Positions 15,037-24,126 of a stretch of 64,000 bases of DNA are shown here, piece by piece. Origin of the DNA: Bacteroidales bacterium (lineage in GTDB: Bacteria; Bacteroidota; Bacteroidia; Bacteroidales; P3); the NCBI GenBank assembly GCA_017429685.1, contig JAFROL010000041.1, forward strand, positions 1 through 64,000, read 5' to 3'. How positions within the stretch are numbered: position 1 is the stretch's first letter; each line of letters starts with the position of its first letter. The position numbers were made by a program, and so were the translations under genes. Below the pieces are notes generated by a model. It did not search any database and had not been told where the DNA came from. It saw only the letters and a list, made by a program, of their open reading frames with translations.

Positions 15037-16920
15037 CAGGTCGAACGAGGTTATGAAGTTGCCTGCACGTGAGTAGATGTATACCGTTCCTGCGATGACT
15101 TGGTCTGTGGCGATGGCGAAGGTGCGGTTGGTGGATTCGTCGGGCGTGAAGGCGTTGGGAGCCCAGAACTGGTGCGTGTTGTTGCGTATGGTCAGCGTGG
15201 TGCTGTCGGTGCACCCGTACCTGTTACGGGCAAAGAGTGTCACGTCGACCGAATCTTCGGTGATGGGGAAGACAAAAGTGCATATGCGTGCGGTGTCGTT
15301 GCGGTCGCCGATTGTCCAGATGCGCGATTCGCTGTCGGTGATGTCGGTGAGCGTCACGTTGTAGTTGTCGTTGCCCACGGGATTGGGGTAGGCGCGTATT
15401 TGGGCATAGTAGGCTTCGTCGGAGATGGAGAGATGCAGCCTCAGTATCGAGTCGCAGGGCGTACGGTGCAGGACGTAGACCGGCGACAGCGAGATGTCGT
15501 CGTATGTTATGCCGTCGATCCAGGTGTAGGGAACGCCGTTGCATATTTTTCTCATCACTTCGATTGTGTCGGCATTGATGACTCTGATTATCGCCGTGAC
15601 ATTGCTGTCGGCGCCGTTGACGGTTTGTAGGTTGTAGCGCAGGATGCAGGAATTGTAGAACGTCGAGTCGAGCCATACGAGAGGCAGGTTGTAGCTGCAT
15701 ACGGAGGTGTCGAGTTTCAGGTCGATGTTGCGCCATACGTTGAGGTAGAAATGTACGATGCTGTCGCATCCGAAGCGGTCGGTCAGCGGGAAGATGTAGT
15801 TTGATATTGAGTCGTCAAATTGGATTTCGTTGTAGGTATAGGGCAGGTTGTTTTCGATGACGTCGCGGTGGATGTCGATGTTTTTCTTTGCTCTGAAGGT
15901 CACGAAGGTGCTGGTATCGGTGACGTTGCCGCACTCGTCGAAGATTTTGAAGATGTAGCGCACTGTCGAGTCGTGGGTGATGTTGGCCGGCAGGGTGAGG
16001 TAGTATGAAGAGTCGTTGATGCGTACTGCGCCGGGGCCGAGGACGGCAAAGGAGTCGACAGGGCATTCGTTGGACTCGACCAGGTTGCCGTCGAGGGCCA
16101 GCTCCCAACTGAAAAGGTATCCGTTGTCGCCGCTATAGCCGTCGATGACTTTTACGGTCCATTCGCCGTTCAGCGGGCATCCTATCAGGGAATTGAAGTT
16201 TTGTTCAGGATGGTAGAAATTGGTGTGCGCGGCGACATTGCTTGAGTCGACACGTCCACCGTGTGCGTGTCCTGTCCGGTAGATAATGCCGTCGGAGGAG
16301 GCATACTGATAGTCGGATATGGTGTTGTCGCTCCAGCAGTAGTTCCATCCTGTTCCTTGCGGGTTTAGGTCTTTGTTGCAGCCTCCGTGATCATAGGTCG
16401 ATGGTATCCCCAGGTCTTCGTATCCCATCAGGTTGGTGTGATTATTGTTCCAGTTGCGGGCATTCTCCGGAATGGAGCTGTAGCACATCGATGTAGGGGA
16501 ACCTCCAAAATTCATAATGGTCGCATTGTTTCCGTTGGGGCAGAAGAGCGCGATGTAGAGGTCGGCGATGTAGGAGTGTTCGATATTCAGCCTCAGGTAG
16601 CGTATTGCCTGTGGTGACGTAATCTGGGCTCCGGGAGCAAAGTCGTTGAAGTTTACCGACGAGGTGTAGGCGCATCCCATACTGCCGCAGGGGATGCCGT
16701 CGGGCAGGAAGACGGTCTCGACGATGCCTCGAGTGACTTCGGCGAATTGGTACATTACGTTGTGACTTTCGTCGTAGCCGAAGGTGATCAGGATGCTGTC
16801 GCCAAGACAGATATTTTCGGGTATGTCAAAACGTGATATGTTCTGTGCCCTCGCTGTGGCTGTCGCCGACAGGAGAATTAGGAGGAGCATAGCTTTGTAT
16901 GTGTTGCGAAGTTTGAACAT
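14899..16920 (-). CDS. T9SS type B secreted protein with P-domain-like region
   Basis: A signal peptide (residues 1-25, ending TARAQ) is followed by a region with NIEHSYIADLYIALFCPNGN and GCPLNGEWTVKVIDGYSGDN (about 110-280), the jelly-roll pattern of proprotein-convertase P domains without a protease domain. The middle (300-570) consists of short Ig-like repeats. The C terminus (about 590-673) is a gliding-motility-associated sorting domain: FWAPNAFTPDESTNRTFAIA, VYIYSRAGNFITSF, SWDGTAKGHVCPQGTYIWK and VGNVTILR. It is exported by T9SS and kept at the cell surface, probably as an adhesin-like structural protein. It lies next to a second, larger cargo gene of similar type on the same strand. 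Confidence 0.88.
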   Translation of the reverse strand: MFKLRNTYKAMLLLILLSATATARAQNISRFDIPENICLGDSILITFGYDESHNVMYQFAEVTRGIVETVFLPDGIPCGSMGCAYTSSVNFNDFAPGAQITSPQAIRYLRLNIEHSYIADLYIALFCPNGNNATIMNFGGSPTSMCYSSIPENARNWNNNHTNLMGYEDLGIPSTYDHGGCNKDLNPQGTGWNYCWSDNTISDYQYASSDGIIYRTGHAHGGRVDSSNVAAHTNFYHPEQNFNSLIGCPLNGEWTVKVIDGYSGDNGYLFSWELALDGNLVESNECPVDSFAVLGPGAVRINDSSYYLTLPANITHDSTVRYIFKIFDECGNVTDTSTFVTFRAKKNIDIHRDVIENNLPYTYNEIQFDDSISNYIFPLTDRFGCDSIVHFYLNVWRNIDLKLDTSVCSYNLPLVWLDSTFYNSCILRYNLQTVNGADSNVTAIIRVINADTIEVMRKICNGVPYTWIDGITYDDISLSPVYVLHRTPCDSILRLHLSISDEAYYAQIRAYPNPVGNDNYNVTLTDITDSESRIWTIGDRNDTARICTFVFPITEDSVDVTLFARNRYGCTDSTTLTIRNNTHQFWAPNAFTPDESTNRTFAIATDQVIAGTVYIYSRAGNFITSFDLLTGSWDGTAKGHVCPQGTYIWKADYTTKGSPQVVVSRVGNVTILR

Positions 16921-16927
16921 CGTGGCA

Positions 16928-17190
16928 CTCGAATTTAAGCGAACTTTATCACCGAATTAATTGTTTTTTATCACCGAATTAATTGTTTTTTATCACCGAA
17001 TTAAGCGAATTAGTCGAATTTTTTTATACAAATTTTGTTTTGCGAGCAAAACTCGAATTTAAGCGAATTTTTAGAGGTTACTGTAATTATTTGTTTTGAA
17101 TACGAACTTCACGAAAAACATTAATCTCACAATTCACAATTTTCACAATTCACAATTCACAAATCACAATTCACAAATCACTATTCACAG
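16928..17190. repeat. AT-rich intergenic region with three kinds of short direct repeats
   Basis: TTTATCACCGAATTAATTGT occurs in a 22-nt period, three copies from about 16946 to 17003. CTCGAATTTAAGCGAA occurs at 16928 and 17052. From about 17127 to 17190 there is a run of TCACAATTCACAA-type units. No gene is visible in this 320-nt gap. Confidence 0.8.
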
Positions 17191-17199
17191 TTCACTATA

Positions 17200-17234
17200 A
17201 AAAAGAAGCCCACAGTGGGTGTGGGCTTCTTTAA
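17200..17234 (-). terminator. Intrinsic terminator of the large T9SS cargo gene
   Basis: AAGAAGCCCACA (17203-17214) and TGTGGGCTTCTT (17220-17231) form a 12-bp stem. On the minus strand it is followed by a T run (A run at 17197-17204). It is 10-15 nt past the stop codon at 17244. Confidence 0.88.
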
Positions 17235-17243
17235 AGGATGCTG

Positions 17244-20200
17244 TTACTTTATGATTTCGACCACGCCGTTGCGCTGTATGTCGCCGAGGTATCCCTTTCC
17301 GGTGAACCGCCAGAAGTAGGTGCCCGTAGGCACGTTGTCCTTGGCGGGATCCCAGAAGTCTTCTTCTTTCGAGATGTTCTCTTTGTAGAAGATTCGTTTG
17401 CCCCAGCGGTCGTAGATGGCCAGCGAGTTGTTGGGGTATCCGAGGCCTTCGATGAGGTTGCGGATAATGAACTTGTCGTTTACACCATCACCGTTGGGCG
17501 TCACGGCGTTGGGGAACTGCAGGAAGTCGTTGACCAGCAGAATGCTGTTCTCGATGGTGTCGCGGCACTGTACGATGTTGCCGCTGGGTCCCATATTCTC
17601 GGTCATAGCAATGAGTCGTACCACATAGTTGCCCGAGATGTCAGAGCCGTCAGTCTCCCATTCGAAGGTGGGGTTGACATCGGTGAGGGTGTGGTAGGAG
17701 ATGTGGTTGTCGCGGTCGTACTGGATTTCCCAGTAGTAGCGGTTGGCGTCGGACTGCGGGATGGTGAGGTTGTTGAAGGTGACCTCGGGATGCATCACGG
17801 TTGGGTTCATAGGCTCCCACGAGAACTGTGCCACTGGGCTTGAATAGACTGTAATGAGGTCTTCGTATACCAGCGAGTCCTGGCAGCCTTCCTTGGTGCG
17901 TACTATATAGCGGAAGTTGTACTGGCCTGTGCCGAAGGTGTGGGTGGGGCTTTTGGCGTTGGAGGTGTCGCCGTCGCCGAAGTCCCAGAAGTAGTAGTCG
18001 CCATACTGCGATGTGTTTTCGAAATGGATGGTGTAGGGTTCGCAGCCTTCAAGTGGGTAGACGCCGGGGTCGAAGTTGGGCAGTGGCTGGTGGTTGATGT
18101 TGACGCGCACCGAGTCGCGTGTGGTGCAGGTGATGTCGTGCTCTTTGTGGGTGACGTCGACGGTGTATAGTGTCGATGAGCCCATCATAATGCTCGTGTG
18201 AACTGTGTCGGTTTTCTGTCCGAAGGGTTCCCAGGCGAAGGTGTAGTTGCTGTCGACGTGTCGGTCTTTTGCGTCAAGGGTGATGGACTCGACATCGCAG
18301 ATGAGTCTGTCGTCGCCAAGTTCGGGCGTCGGCGACCATACAGCCTGGATGGATGTCGTGGTGTCCCATTCGCAGCCGAATTCGTCGTAGATGCGTACGT
18401 TGATGGGGAAGTAGCCGGCTGTGTCGTGAGACGAGATGATGGAACGTATATCGGTTCGTTTCTCGATGTTGAGGCCTCGCCAGTAGCCAAGGTCGAAGTC
18501 GCCATAGGCCGAGTCGGGCTCCCAGATGACGCTGTCGATACCTACCTGGTATTCGCAGCCGCCGCCGGCGCTGATGCCGCAGAAGTCGAGCGACCAGTTG
18601 AAGACCCAGCCGTTATCTGCTTGCCAATAGTCGCAGATGATTATTGACCAGTCGCCATTGAGGGGGCACCCCTCAAGGTCGCTGAGGTCGCTGACAGGAA
18701 GGTAGTAGTTGGTCTTTTCTTCGTGGTTGCTTGGTCTCTTGAATCGGACAGTTTTTGGCGAAGCAGTGTATCCTGCAGTGGCATAAGGTGCGGGAATTGT
18801 CGGGAATGTGTAATCTTGAATTTCGTCGAACCAATCTTGAGTTGCAAAAAAGTCGGATGCGGCAAAATCAGATGTGTTTGCTTTTTTCCCGCTGGCAAGA
18901 ATGTAGTCACCGTTGCGTGAGAAGCAATAGTCCATACCCTCTCCCCACATATTGCAGGTTGTGTCGCAATAGTTTGCATTTTCGTAAGGTTCAGGGGAGC
19001 ATTTTCGATCGTAGTCACCCTGACCATCATAGGGTACACCTGTCAGGGTACCGCTGCCACCGACACCGCCCATAAGGTATGCTTTGGGGTCATTGGAGTT
19101 GTTGTGTGCAGCAACAATTTCTGGTGGCAAGCCGACTTCGTGGCCGTAGTCGGCATATTTCAACACTGCAGTTTCGCCGCTGGGACATCTGATGGAGAGT
19201 CGGTAGTCGCCCATAAATGAGTGCTCATAGTTGATACAGATGGAGCAGATATCCTCGGCCGACTGAACCACACGGCCCGAGGGGAAGTCGTCGAAGTGGA
19301 TAGGTGCTTTGAAGCAGTCGGGGTCGCTAGCGTCAGCCTGAGGGCAATGTTTGCCTTTACCGTCGGGGATAAATGTCCGGCAGTCGATAGTACGCGACTT
19401 GGCTTTTGCAAACTCGAGATATTGCATTGTGATTGAGGCGTTGTCGCCGCCATATCCGATGTTGACGATAGCGGAGTCGGTGGTACATATCGGGTTGAGG
19501 GGGAAAATAGTCTTGATAGGGTTCTGAGAGATGCGGACGCGTACGGATTCCATTATTGTTGAATTGCATCCCTTGATGTCGGTGATGCGGAGTGTGACGT
19601 CGTAGCAGTCGAGGTCTCTGTAGCGAGCCGGAGCCATTTTGAGACCGATGCCGGAGGTGTCGTCGCCGTTGCCGAAATTCCATTCGAACATCGAGGAAAT
19701 GTCGGAGGGACCGTAGCCGTAGTAGTTGGTGTATTGGCCGTGACCGTTGAAGATGACACCTTCGCCCAAGCAGAGGTGTACACCGGTGAAGTACTGCGTG
19801 TCGAGCGTGTAAGATGTTGAATCGCCGCTCCACGACGTGTCGACCTGAATGAAATCTCTCGTGTATGCCGTATCAATAATCACGCCGTTTTTTGTTTTGT
19901 AATAGAACGAGTCGATGACAGGGACAACGGTTTCGCATTTGTCGCGGCAACGAACGGAAATGGAAAAACCCGCTCCGCTTTTACCGTCGCCGTTTGTTTT
20001 GAAACGGATTGTAAGTTTGTTTGTCGTGTTCATCATAGAAGGGAACACGGTACGGTGATACTGCGAGTTGTAGTTGTTGTTAGACTTCGCGAGAACGGGA
20101 CTGCTGGTCGAAGGTCCGTCGTAGATGAACAGCGTGTCGCCGGGGTCGATGTCGAACGTCTCAAAATACAGACTGATTTCGAGGTTGGCGGTGTCGCAGT

Positions 20201-20423
20201 TTCCTTGCACGGTGACGCTTCTGTCGAAAGGACCGTCGTCATAGTCTCCGCTTGGAAGATTCTCACTTATTATTGAAACGAGATATCCACCGGGTGTTTC
20301 AACCATAGATGCGGTTGTCCCGTTGGCGGCACTGTTAAGTGTCACAATGGCTTCGTCCTGGGCATAGGTTGCATTGAGCAAAAATGCCATTGCGAGCGCG
20401 AAAAATAGGAATGACTTTTTCAT
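17244..20423 (-). CDS. Large T9SS type B cargo protein with CUB-, P-domain- and PKD-like modules
   Basis: The start at 20423 gives MKKSFLFFALAMAFLLNATYA, a signal peptide; an ATG six codons upstream is also in frame. Residues about 20-145 resemble a CUB domain (GDTLFIYDGPSTSSPVLAKS). Around 320-620 is a P-domain-like unit (INYEHSFMGDYRLSIRCPSG and GCPLNGDWSIIICDYW). PKD-like repeats follow (FEWNFGNGDD and YYFWDFGDGDTSNAKSPTHT, the latter near 810). The last 90 residues are a gliding-motility-associated domain (LQFPNAVTPNGDGVNDKFII, LAIYDRWGKRIFY, GTYFWRFTGKG). It is a surface protein, likely adhesive. It follows the rnf genes after 88 nt but has a different function and probably its own promoter. 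Confidence 0.9.
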   Translation of the reverse strand: MKKSFLFFALAMAFLLNATYAQDEAIVTLNSAANGTTASMVETPGGYLVSIISENLPSGDYDDGPFDRSVTVQGNCDTANLEISLYFETFDIDPGDTLFIYDGPSTSSPVLAKSNNNYNSQYHRTVFPSMMNTTNKLTIRFKTNGDGKSGAGFSISVRCRDKCETVVPVIDSFYYKTKNGVIIDTAYTRDFIQVDTSWSGDSTSYTLDTQYFTGVHLCLGEGVIFNGHGQYTNYYGYGPSDISSMFEWNFGNGDDTSGIGLKMAPARYRDLDCYDVTLRITDIKGCNSTIMESVRVRISQNPIKTIFPLNPICTTDSAIVNIGYGGDNASITMQYLEFAKAKSRTIDCRTFIPDGKGKHCPQADASDPDCFKAPIHFDDFPSGRVVQSAEDICSICINYEHSFMGDYRLSIRCPSGETAVLKYADYGHEVGLPPEIVAAHNNSNDPKAYLMGGVGGSGTLTGVPYDGQGDYDRKCSPEPYENANYCDTTCNMWGEGMDYCFSRNGDYILASGKKANTSDFAASDFFATQDWFDEIQDYTFPTIPAPYATAGYTASPKTVRFKRPSNHEEKTNYYLPVSDLSDLEGCPLNGDWSIIICDYWQADNGWVFNWSLDFCGISAGGGCEYQVGIDSVIWEPDSAYGDFDLGYWRGLNIEKRTDIRSIISSHDTAGYFPINVRIYDEFGCEWDTTTSIQAVWSPTPELGDDRLICDVESITLDAKDRHVDSNYTFAWEPFGQKTDTVHTSIMMGSSTLYTVDVTHKEHDITCTTRDSVRVNINHQPLPNFDPGVYPLEGCEPYTIHFENTSQYGDYYFWDFGDGDTSNAKSPTHTFGTGQYNFRYIVRTKEGCQDSLVYEDLITVYSSPVAQFSWEPMNPTVMHPEVTFNNLTIPQSDANRYYWEIQYDRDNHISYHTLTDVNPTFEWETDGSDISGNYVVRLIAMTENMGPSGNIVQCRDTIENSILLVNDFLQFPNAVTPNGDGVNDKFIIRNLIEGLGYPNNSLAIYDRWGKRIFYKENISKEEDFWDPAKDNVPTGTYFWRFTGKGYLGDIQRNGVVEIIK

Positions 20424-20511
20424 ATTGTTGTTTTTTTTCATTTCTGCCTATATAGTAGCTCAAAAGGGGTCAAAAAGTTTAGATTGTTTTCTTAAAAAAT
20501 GTTAAATCTTT

Positions 20512-21105
20512 TTAACTTCTTGATTTGCTGCGTATATGATTGATGAGGGCCATAAGGAGTCCGAGGCAGAGGAAGCCACCGGGAGCGAGGATGAATAGGA
20601 GCATACCGTCGTTGCCGCCGATGAAGTTGACGCCGAAGAAGCTGCCTGCGCCAAGGGCTTCGCGCACTATGCCCAGCAGGGTGAGGGCCCAGGTGAAGCC
20701 GAGACCCATAAAGAGTCCGTCGAGGAAGGAGTGCCACACGTTGTTTTTGGAGGCGAAGGCTTCGGCGCGTCCCAGCACGATGCAGTTGACCACGATGAGG
20801 GGGATGAAGAGTCCCAGCGAGGCGTAGAGGTCGGGGATGAAGCCTTGCATAACCATCTGGACGATGGTGACGAAGGTGGCGATGACGACGATGAAGCAGG
20901 GGATGCGCACCTTGTCGGGCACCAGGCTTTTGAGGAGCGAGATGACCACGTTGGAGCACATAAGGACGAAGGTGGTGGCCAGGCCCATACAAAGGCCGTT
21001 GATGGCCGAGGTGGTTGTTGCCAGGGTGGGGCACATACCGAGCACGAGGACCCAAGTGGGGTTCTCTTTGATAAGTCCGTTTTTGATTATGTCTTTAGCT
21101 TTCAT
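20512..21105 (-). CDS. rnfE: Rnf complex membrane subunit E
   Basis: RnfE is one of two homologous membrane subunits of the ion-pumping ferredoxin:NAD+ oxidoreductase. The sequence has six hydrophobic segments and the family blocks NPTWVLVLGMCPTLATTTSA, CSNVVISLLKS, RIPCFIVVIATFVTIVQMVM and LIVVNCIVLGRAEAFASKNN. The start of the protein (NGLIKENPTWV) identifies it as RnfE and not RnfA. It overlaps rnfG by 4 nt and ends the cluster. In related genomes rnfA follows directly; here the next gene is the T9SS cargo. Confidence 0.93.
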   Translation of the reverse strand: MKAKDIIKNGLIKENPTWVLVLGMCPTLATTTSAINGLCMGLATTFVLMCSNVVISLLKSLVPDKVRIPCFIVVIATFVTIVQMVMQGFIPDLYASLGLFIPLIVVNCIVLGRAEAFASKNNVWHSFLDGLFMGLGFTWALTLLGIVREALGAGSFFGVNFIGGNDGMLLFILAPGGFLCLGLLMALINHIRSKSRS

Positions 21106-21698
21106 TGTTGTTCTCCTTTCTCGATTTGGAATGCGTTGTATGCTGTTGCCACCAGGCGGCAGAAGGCGCGCGAGGTGATGGTGGAGCCGGTGATGGCGTC
21201 GACCTGGCCGCCGTCTTTCTTGACGGTGATGTTGTCGCTGGTGGGGTTAAGGCCAATGACGTTGCCTTTGCCGTCTTTCTGGAACCACTGGTCGGCCTTG
21301 GCGCCGAGACCCGGGGTTTCGGCCGAGGCGAGGATTTCGTAGCCGCTGATGTTGCCTTCAGCGTCGAAGCCCACCATTGCCGAGAGGCGTCCGCCGAAGC
21401 CGTTGTCGTCGAACGACTCGATGGCTTTGCCTACGAGCTCGCCAGCTTCGTTGACGGCGGTGTAGCGCACCATCTGTGCGTCGCCTTTGGGCGTTTCGAC
21501 GGTTACGGTGTCGATGGTGTATTCATTGTAGGCCGGCAGCACTTTGGCCACGGCGTTGGCTATTTTTTCTTGGTTGACTTTTTCGATGGGTCCCTTGGTG
21601 ACGTTGTTGACCAGTGCCAGGGCAAGGCTTGCCACCAGTGCTATCAGCGTCAGCGAGAGGAGCATATTCTTGAGCGATGATTCTGCTTTCTTTGCCAT
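21102..21698 (-). CDS. rnfG: Rnf complex FMN-binding subunit G
   Basis: RnfG carries covalent FMN on the periplasmic side of the Rnf complex. An N-terminal anchor (about residues 10-32, MLLSLTLIALVASLALALV) precedes the FMN-binding domain, with LPAYNEYTID, IESFDDNGFGGRLSAMVGFD and the flavinylation motif TGSTITS (about residues 172-178), where the acceptor is the Thr of the S/TGxTxT consensus. Length of 198 aa is normal. It overlaps rnfE (ATGA) and follows rnfD after 57 nt of repeat sequence. Confidence 0.93.
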   Translation of the reverse strand: MAKKAESSLKNMLLSLTLIALVASLALALVNNVTKGPIEKVNQEKIANAVAKVLPAYNEYTIDTVTVETPKGDAQMVRYTAVNEAGELVGKAIESFDDNGFGGRLSAMVGFDAEGNISGYEILASAETPGLGAKADQWFQKDGKGNVIGLNPTSDNITVKKDGGQVDAITGSTITSRAFCRLVATAYNAFQIEKGEQQ

Positions 21699-21716
21699 AA
21701 TTGAGAAGTTTTTTGT

Positions 21717-21755
21717 TTTATTGCGTTATTGCGTTACCGCGTTATTGCGATAGGA
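21717..21755 (-). repeat. TAACGCAATAACGC repeat between rnfD and rnfG
   Basis: On the minus strand the gap reads CGCAATAACGCGGTAACGCA followed by ATAACGCAATAAAAC. It is related to the TAACGCATTAACGCA elements before rsmG, the Sel1 gene and the beta-mannosidase gene, and again lies between two co-directional genes. Confidence 0.75.
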
Positions 21756-22730
21756 TTAGTTGGCAAAACGTTTGGGTTTGAACCAGCGGTTGAGGAGCGG
21801 CGTGAGGGCGTTCATCAGCAGGATGGCGAAGCTGACGCCTTCGGGGTAGTTGCCCCAGTTGCGGATGATGATGGTCAGCAGTCCGCATCCGAAACCGAAG
21901 ACCAGCTGTCCGGCCTTGGTCATCGGCGAGGTGACCATATCGGTGGCCATAAAGCAGGCACCAAGCATAATGCCGCCGGTGAGGATGGTGGTGAGGGGAT
22001 CGACAAAGGCTGTCTTGTCGCAGAGCCAGAGGATGCCGCTGAAGATAAACGCTGTGCCGATGAACGACACGGGGATGTGCCAGCTGATGATGCGGCGGCA
22101 GAGCAGGTAGATGGCGCCGATGAGGATGGCCAGAGCCGACACCTCGCCGAGCGATCCGCCGATGTTGCCTACGAAATAGTCCCATACCTGTCCGGCAGCC
22201 TGGACGCCGTTTTCCTTGATGAGGCCGAGTGGTGTGGCTCCTGTGGTGGCGTCGGTGGTGGGCTGGCTGACCATAGAGAAGAGGTTCTCGCCGGGCTTGG
22301 GCCAGGTGGTCATTTGGACGGGGAAGGAAATGAGCATAAATACGCGGCCTACGAGGGCTGGGTTGAAGGGATTCTTGCCGAGGCCGCCGAAGCTCATCTT
22401 GCCGATGGCGATGGCCACGAGGGCGGCGATGATGACCAGCCAGATCATCTCGCGCGTGGCAGGCACGTTGAAGGCCAGCAGGAGGCCGGTGACTACGGCC
22501 GAGCCATCGCAGACGGTGCTGGGAGTTTTGAGGATGAATTTCTCGATGAGCCACTGGAACAGGACGCAGCTGGCCACGGAGACGAGGCTGATGAGCAGCG
22601 CGTTGAGTCCGAAGAAGGCGATGGCGACAATGAGTGTGGGCACCAAAGCCAGATTGACACGCCACATAATCTTCTTGGTTGATTCATCGCTGTGGACGTG
22701 GGGCGAACCGGATACGTTTAGCAGTTTCAT
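21756..22730 (-). CDS. rnfD: Rnf complex membrane subunit D
   Basis: RnfD is a polytopic, flavin-carrying membrane subunit. Visible are SGSPHVHSDESTKKIMWRVN at the N terminus, GLLLAFNVPATREMIW, GGLGKNPFNPALVGRVFMLI and the flavinylation motif TTGATPL (about residues 165-171; FMN on the second Thr by family knowledge). Nine or ten hydrophobic segments are present in 324 aa. It sits 54 nt after rnfC. Confidence 0.94.
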   Translation of the reverse strand: MKLLNVSGSPHVHSDESTKKIMWRVNLALVPTLIVAIAFFGLNALLISLVSVASCVLFQWLIEKFILKTPSTVCDGSAVVTGLLLAFNVPATREMIWLVIIAALVAIAIGKMSFGGLGKNPFNPALVGRVFMLISFPVQMTTWPKPGENLFSMVSQPTTDATTGATPLGLIKENGVQAAGQVWDYFVGNIGGSLGEVSALAILIGAIYLLCRRIISWHIPVSFIGTAFIFSGILWLCDKTAFVDPLTTILTGGIMLGACFMATDMVTSPMTKAGQLVFGFGCGLLTIIIRNWGNYPEGVSFAILLMNALTPLLNRWFKPKRFAN

Positions 22731-22784
22731 ATTTATATTATATATTGTTTCCTTAAAAATAATTATTGATTTGCGAAGCTGTGA

Positions 22785-24116
22785 CTATTTTTTCTTGGCC
22801 ATAAGAATGCCGCGGTAGAGGTTCTTGCCGAGGCGAATCTCGTCGAGCAGCGGTTTGTTGGCGGGGCAGGAGAAGAAGCAGCATCCGCACTCGATGCAGT
22901 CGAGGATGTTGTGCTGTCCGGCCTCTTCGATGCGGCGGTTTTTGACCAATGCCGAGAAGAGGTAGGGCTCGAGCCCCATAGGGCAGGCGTTCATACATTT
23001 GCCGCAGCGGATGCAGTTGCTCTCGGTGGCGCGTGTGGCTTCGGACTCGTCGATGACCAGGACGCTCGACGCACCCTTTGTCGTCGGACCGTCGAGGTTG
23101 CTGACGGCCTTGCCCATCATCGGACCTCCGCTGATGACCTTGCCTGTGGTTTCGGGCAGGGTGCCGATGGCGTGAGCAATGATGTCGTTATAGGTGATGC
23201 CGAAACGCACGTGGTAGTTGTGCTGTGCGGCGAGTTTCTTGCCTGTTACGGTGAGTATGTTCTCGATCAGGGGTTTGTTTTTCTGGATGGCCTCGTAGAC
23301 GGCGTATGAGGTGCCGACATTGCTGACCACACAACCCACGTCGATGGGCAGTTTGCCCGACGGTACGCGACGGCCGGTGATGGCGTTGATGAGCTGTTTC
23401 TCGGCGCCCTGCGGGTATTTGACCTTGAGGGGTTCGACGATGATGCCTTCGAATTTGGCGGCCATAGCTTTCATTACGGCTATGGGCTCGGGCTTGTTGT
23501 TCTCGATGCCGATATAGGCGTTGGGGACGCCGAGGGCCTTGCGGAGGATGCTGACGCCGATGCATATTTCCTCGGCGTGTTCCATCATTACGCGGTGGTC
23601 GCTGGTGAGGTAGGGTTCGCACTCGACGGCGTTGATGATGAGGTATTCAGCCTTCTTGTCGGGGGCGATGCTGTATTTGATGTGGGTGGGGAAGGTTGCG
23701 CCGCCGAGTCCGACGACACCCATCTCTTTTAGTTTCTCGACGATCTGTTTGGGCTCGAGGTCGCACTGGCGCTTGATGTCTGGCGTGCGGTCTATGCTCT
23801 CTTCCCATTCGTCGCCTTCGATGTTGATGTAGATTGCCGGTTTGGCAAGGCCGAAGGCGTCCTTGCAGGTGTCGATCTTGGCCACGGTGCCGCTGAATGG
23901 CGAGTGGATATTGGCGCACATAAAGGCTTCGGCTTTGCCGATAAGCTGTCCCACCTTGACTTTGTCGCCTTTTGCGACGCAGGGTGTGGCGGGGGCGCCA
24001 AGATGCTGGTTCATCAGAATTACCGCAGTCTTCGGCAGTGGAAATTCCTCGATGGCGGCGGCGGTAGATATCTTGTTCTCTTCGGGGTGTACACCACCCA
24101 TAGCGAATGTCTTCAT
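22785..24116 (-). CDS. rnfC: Rnf complex subunit C
   Basis: RnfC is the NADH-binding iron-sulfur subunit of Rnf. The N terminus has the His/Pro segment GGVHPEENK, then VKVGQLIGKAEAFMCANIHS (biotinyl-like domain), VGLGGATFPTHIKY (FMN/NADH fold) and NAVECEPYLTSDHR. Two 4Fe-4S motifs follow: CIRCGKCMNACP and CIECGCCFFSCP (about residues 367-420). The C-terminal tail is short compared with proteobacterial RnfC. It is 10 nt after rnfB. Confidence 0.95.
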   Translation of the reverse strand: MKTFAMGGVHPEENKISTAAAIEEFPLPKTAVILMNQHLGAPATPCVAKGDKVKVGQLIGKAEAFMCANIHSPFSGTVAKIDTCKDAFGLAKPAIYINIEGDEWEESIDRTPDIKRQCDLEPKQIVEKLKEMGVVGLGGATFPTHIKYSIAPDKKAEYLIINAVECEPYLTSDHRVMMEHAEEICIGVSILRKALGVPNAYIGIENNKPEPIAVMKAMAAKFEGIIVEPLKVKYPQGAEKQLINAITGRRVPSGKLPIDVGCVVSNVGTSYAVYEAIQKNKPLIENILTVTGKKLAAQHNYHVRFGITYNDIIAHAIGTLPETTGKVISGGPMMGKAVSNLDGPTTKGASSVLVIDESEATRATESNCIRCGKCMNACPMGLEPYLFSALVKNRRIEEAGQHNILDCIECGCCFFSCPANKPLLDEIRLGKNLYRGILMAKKK

Positions 24117-24126
24117 ACGTTTCGGT

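Noticed and set aside
20512-21105. rnfA instead of rnfE
   Set aside because: The N terminus with NGLIKENPTWVLVLGMCP and the LGRAEAFASKN block are those of RnfE.
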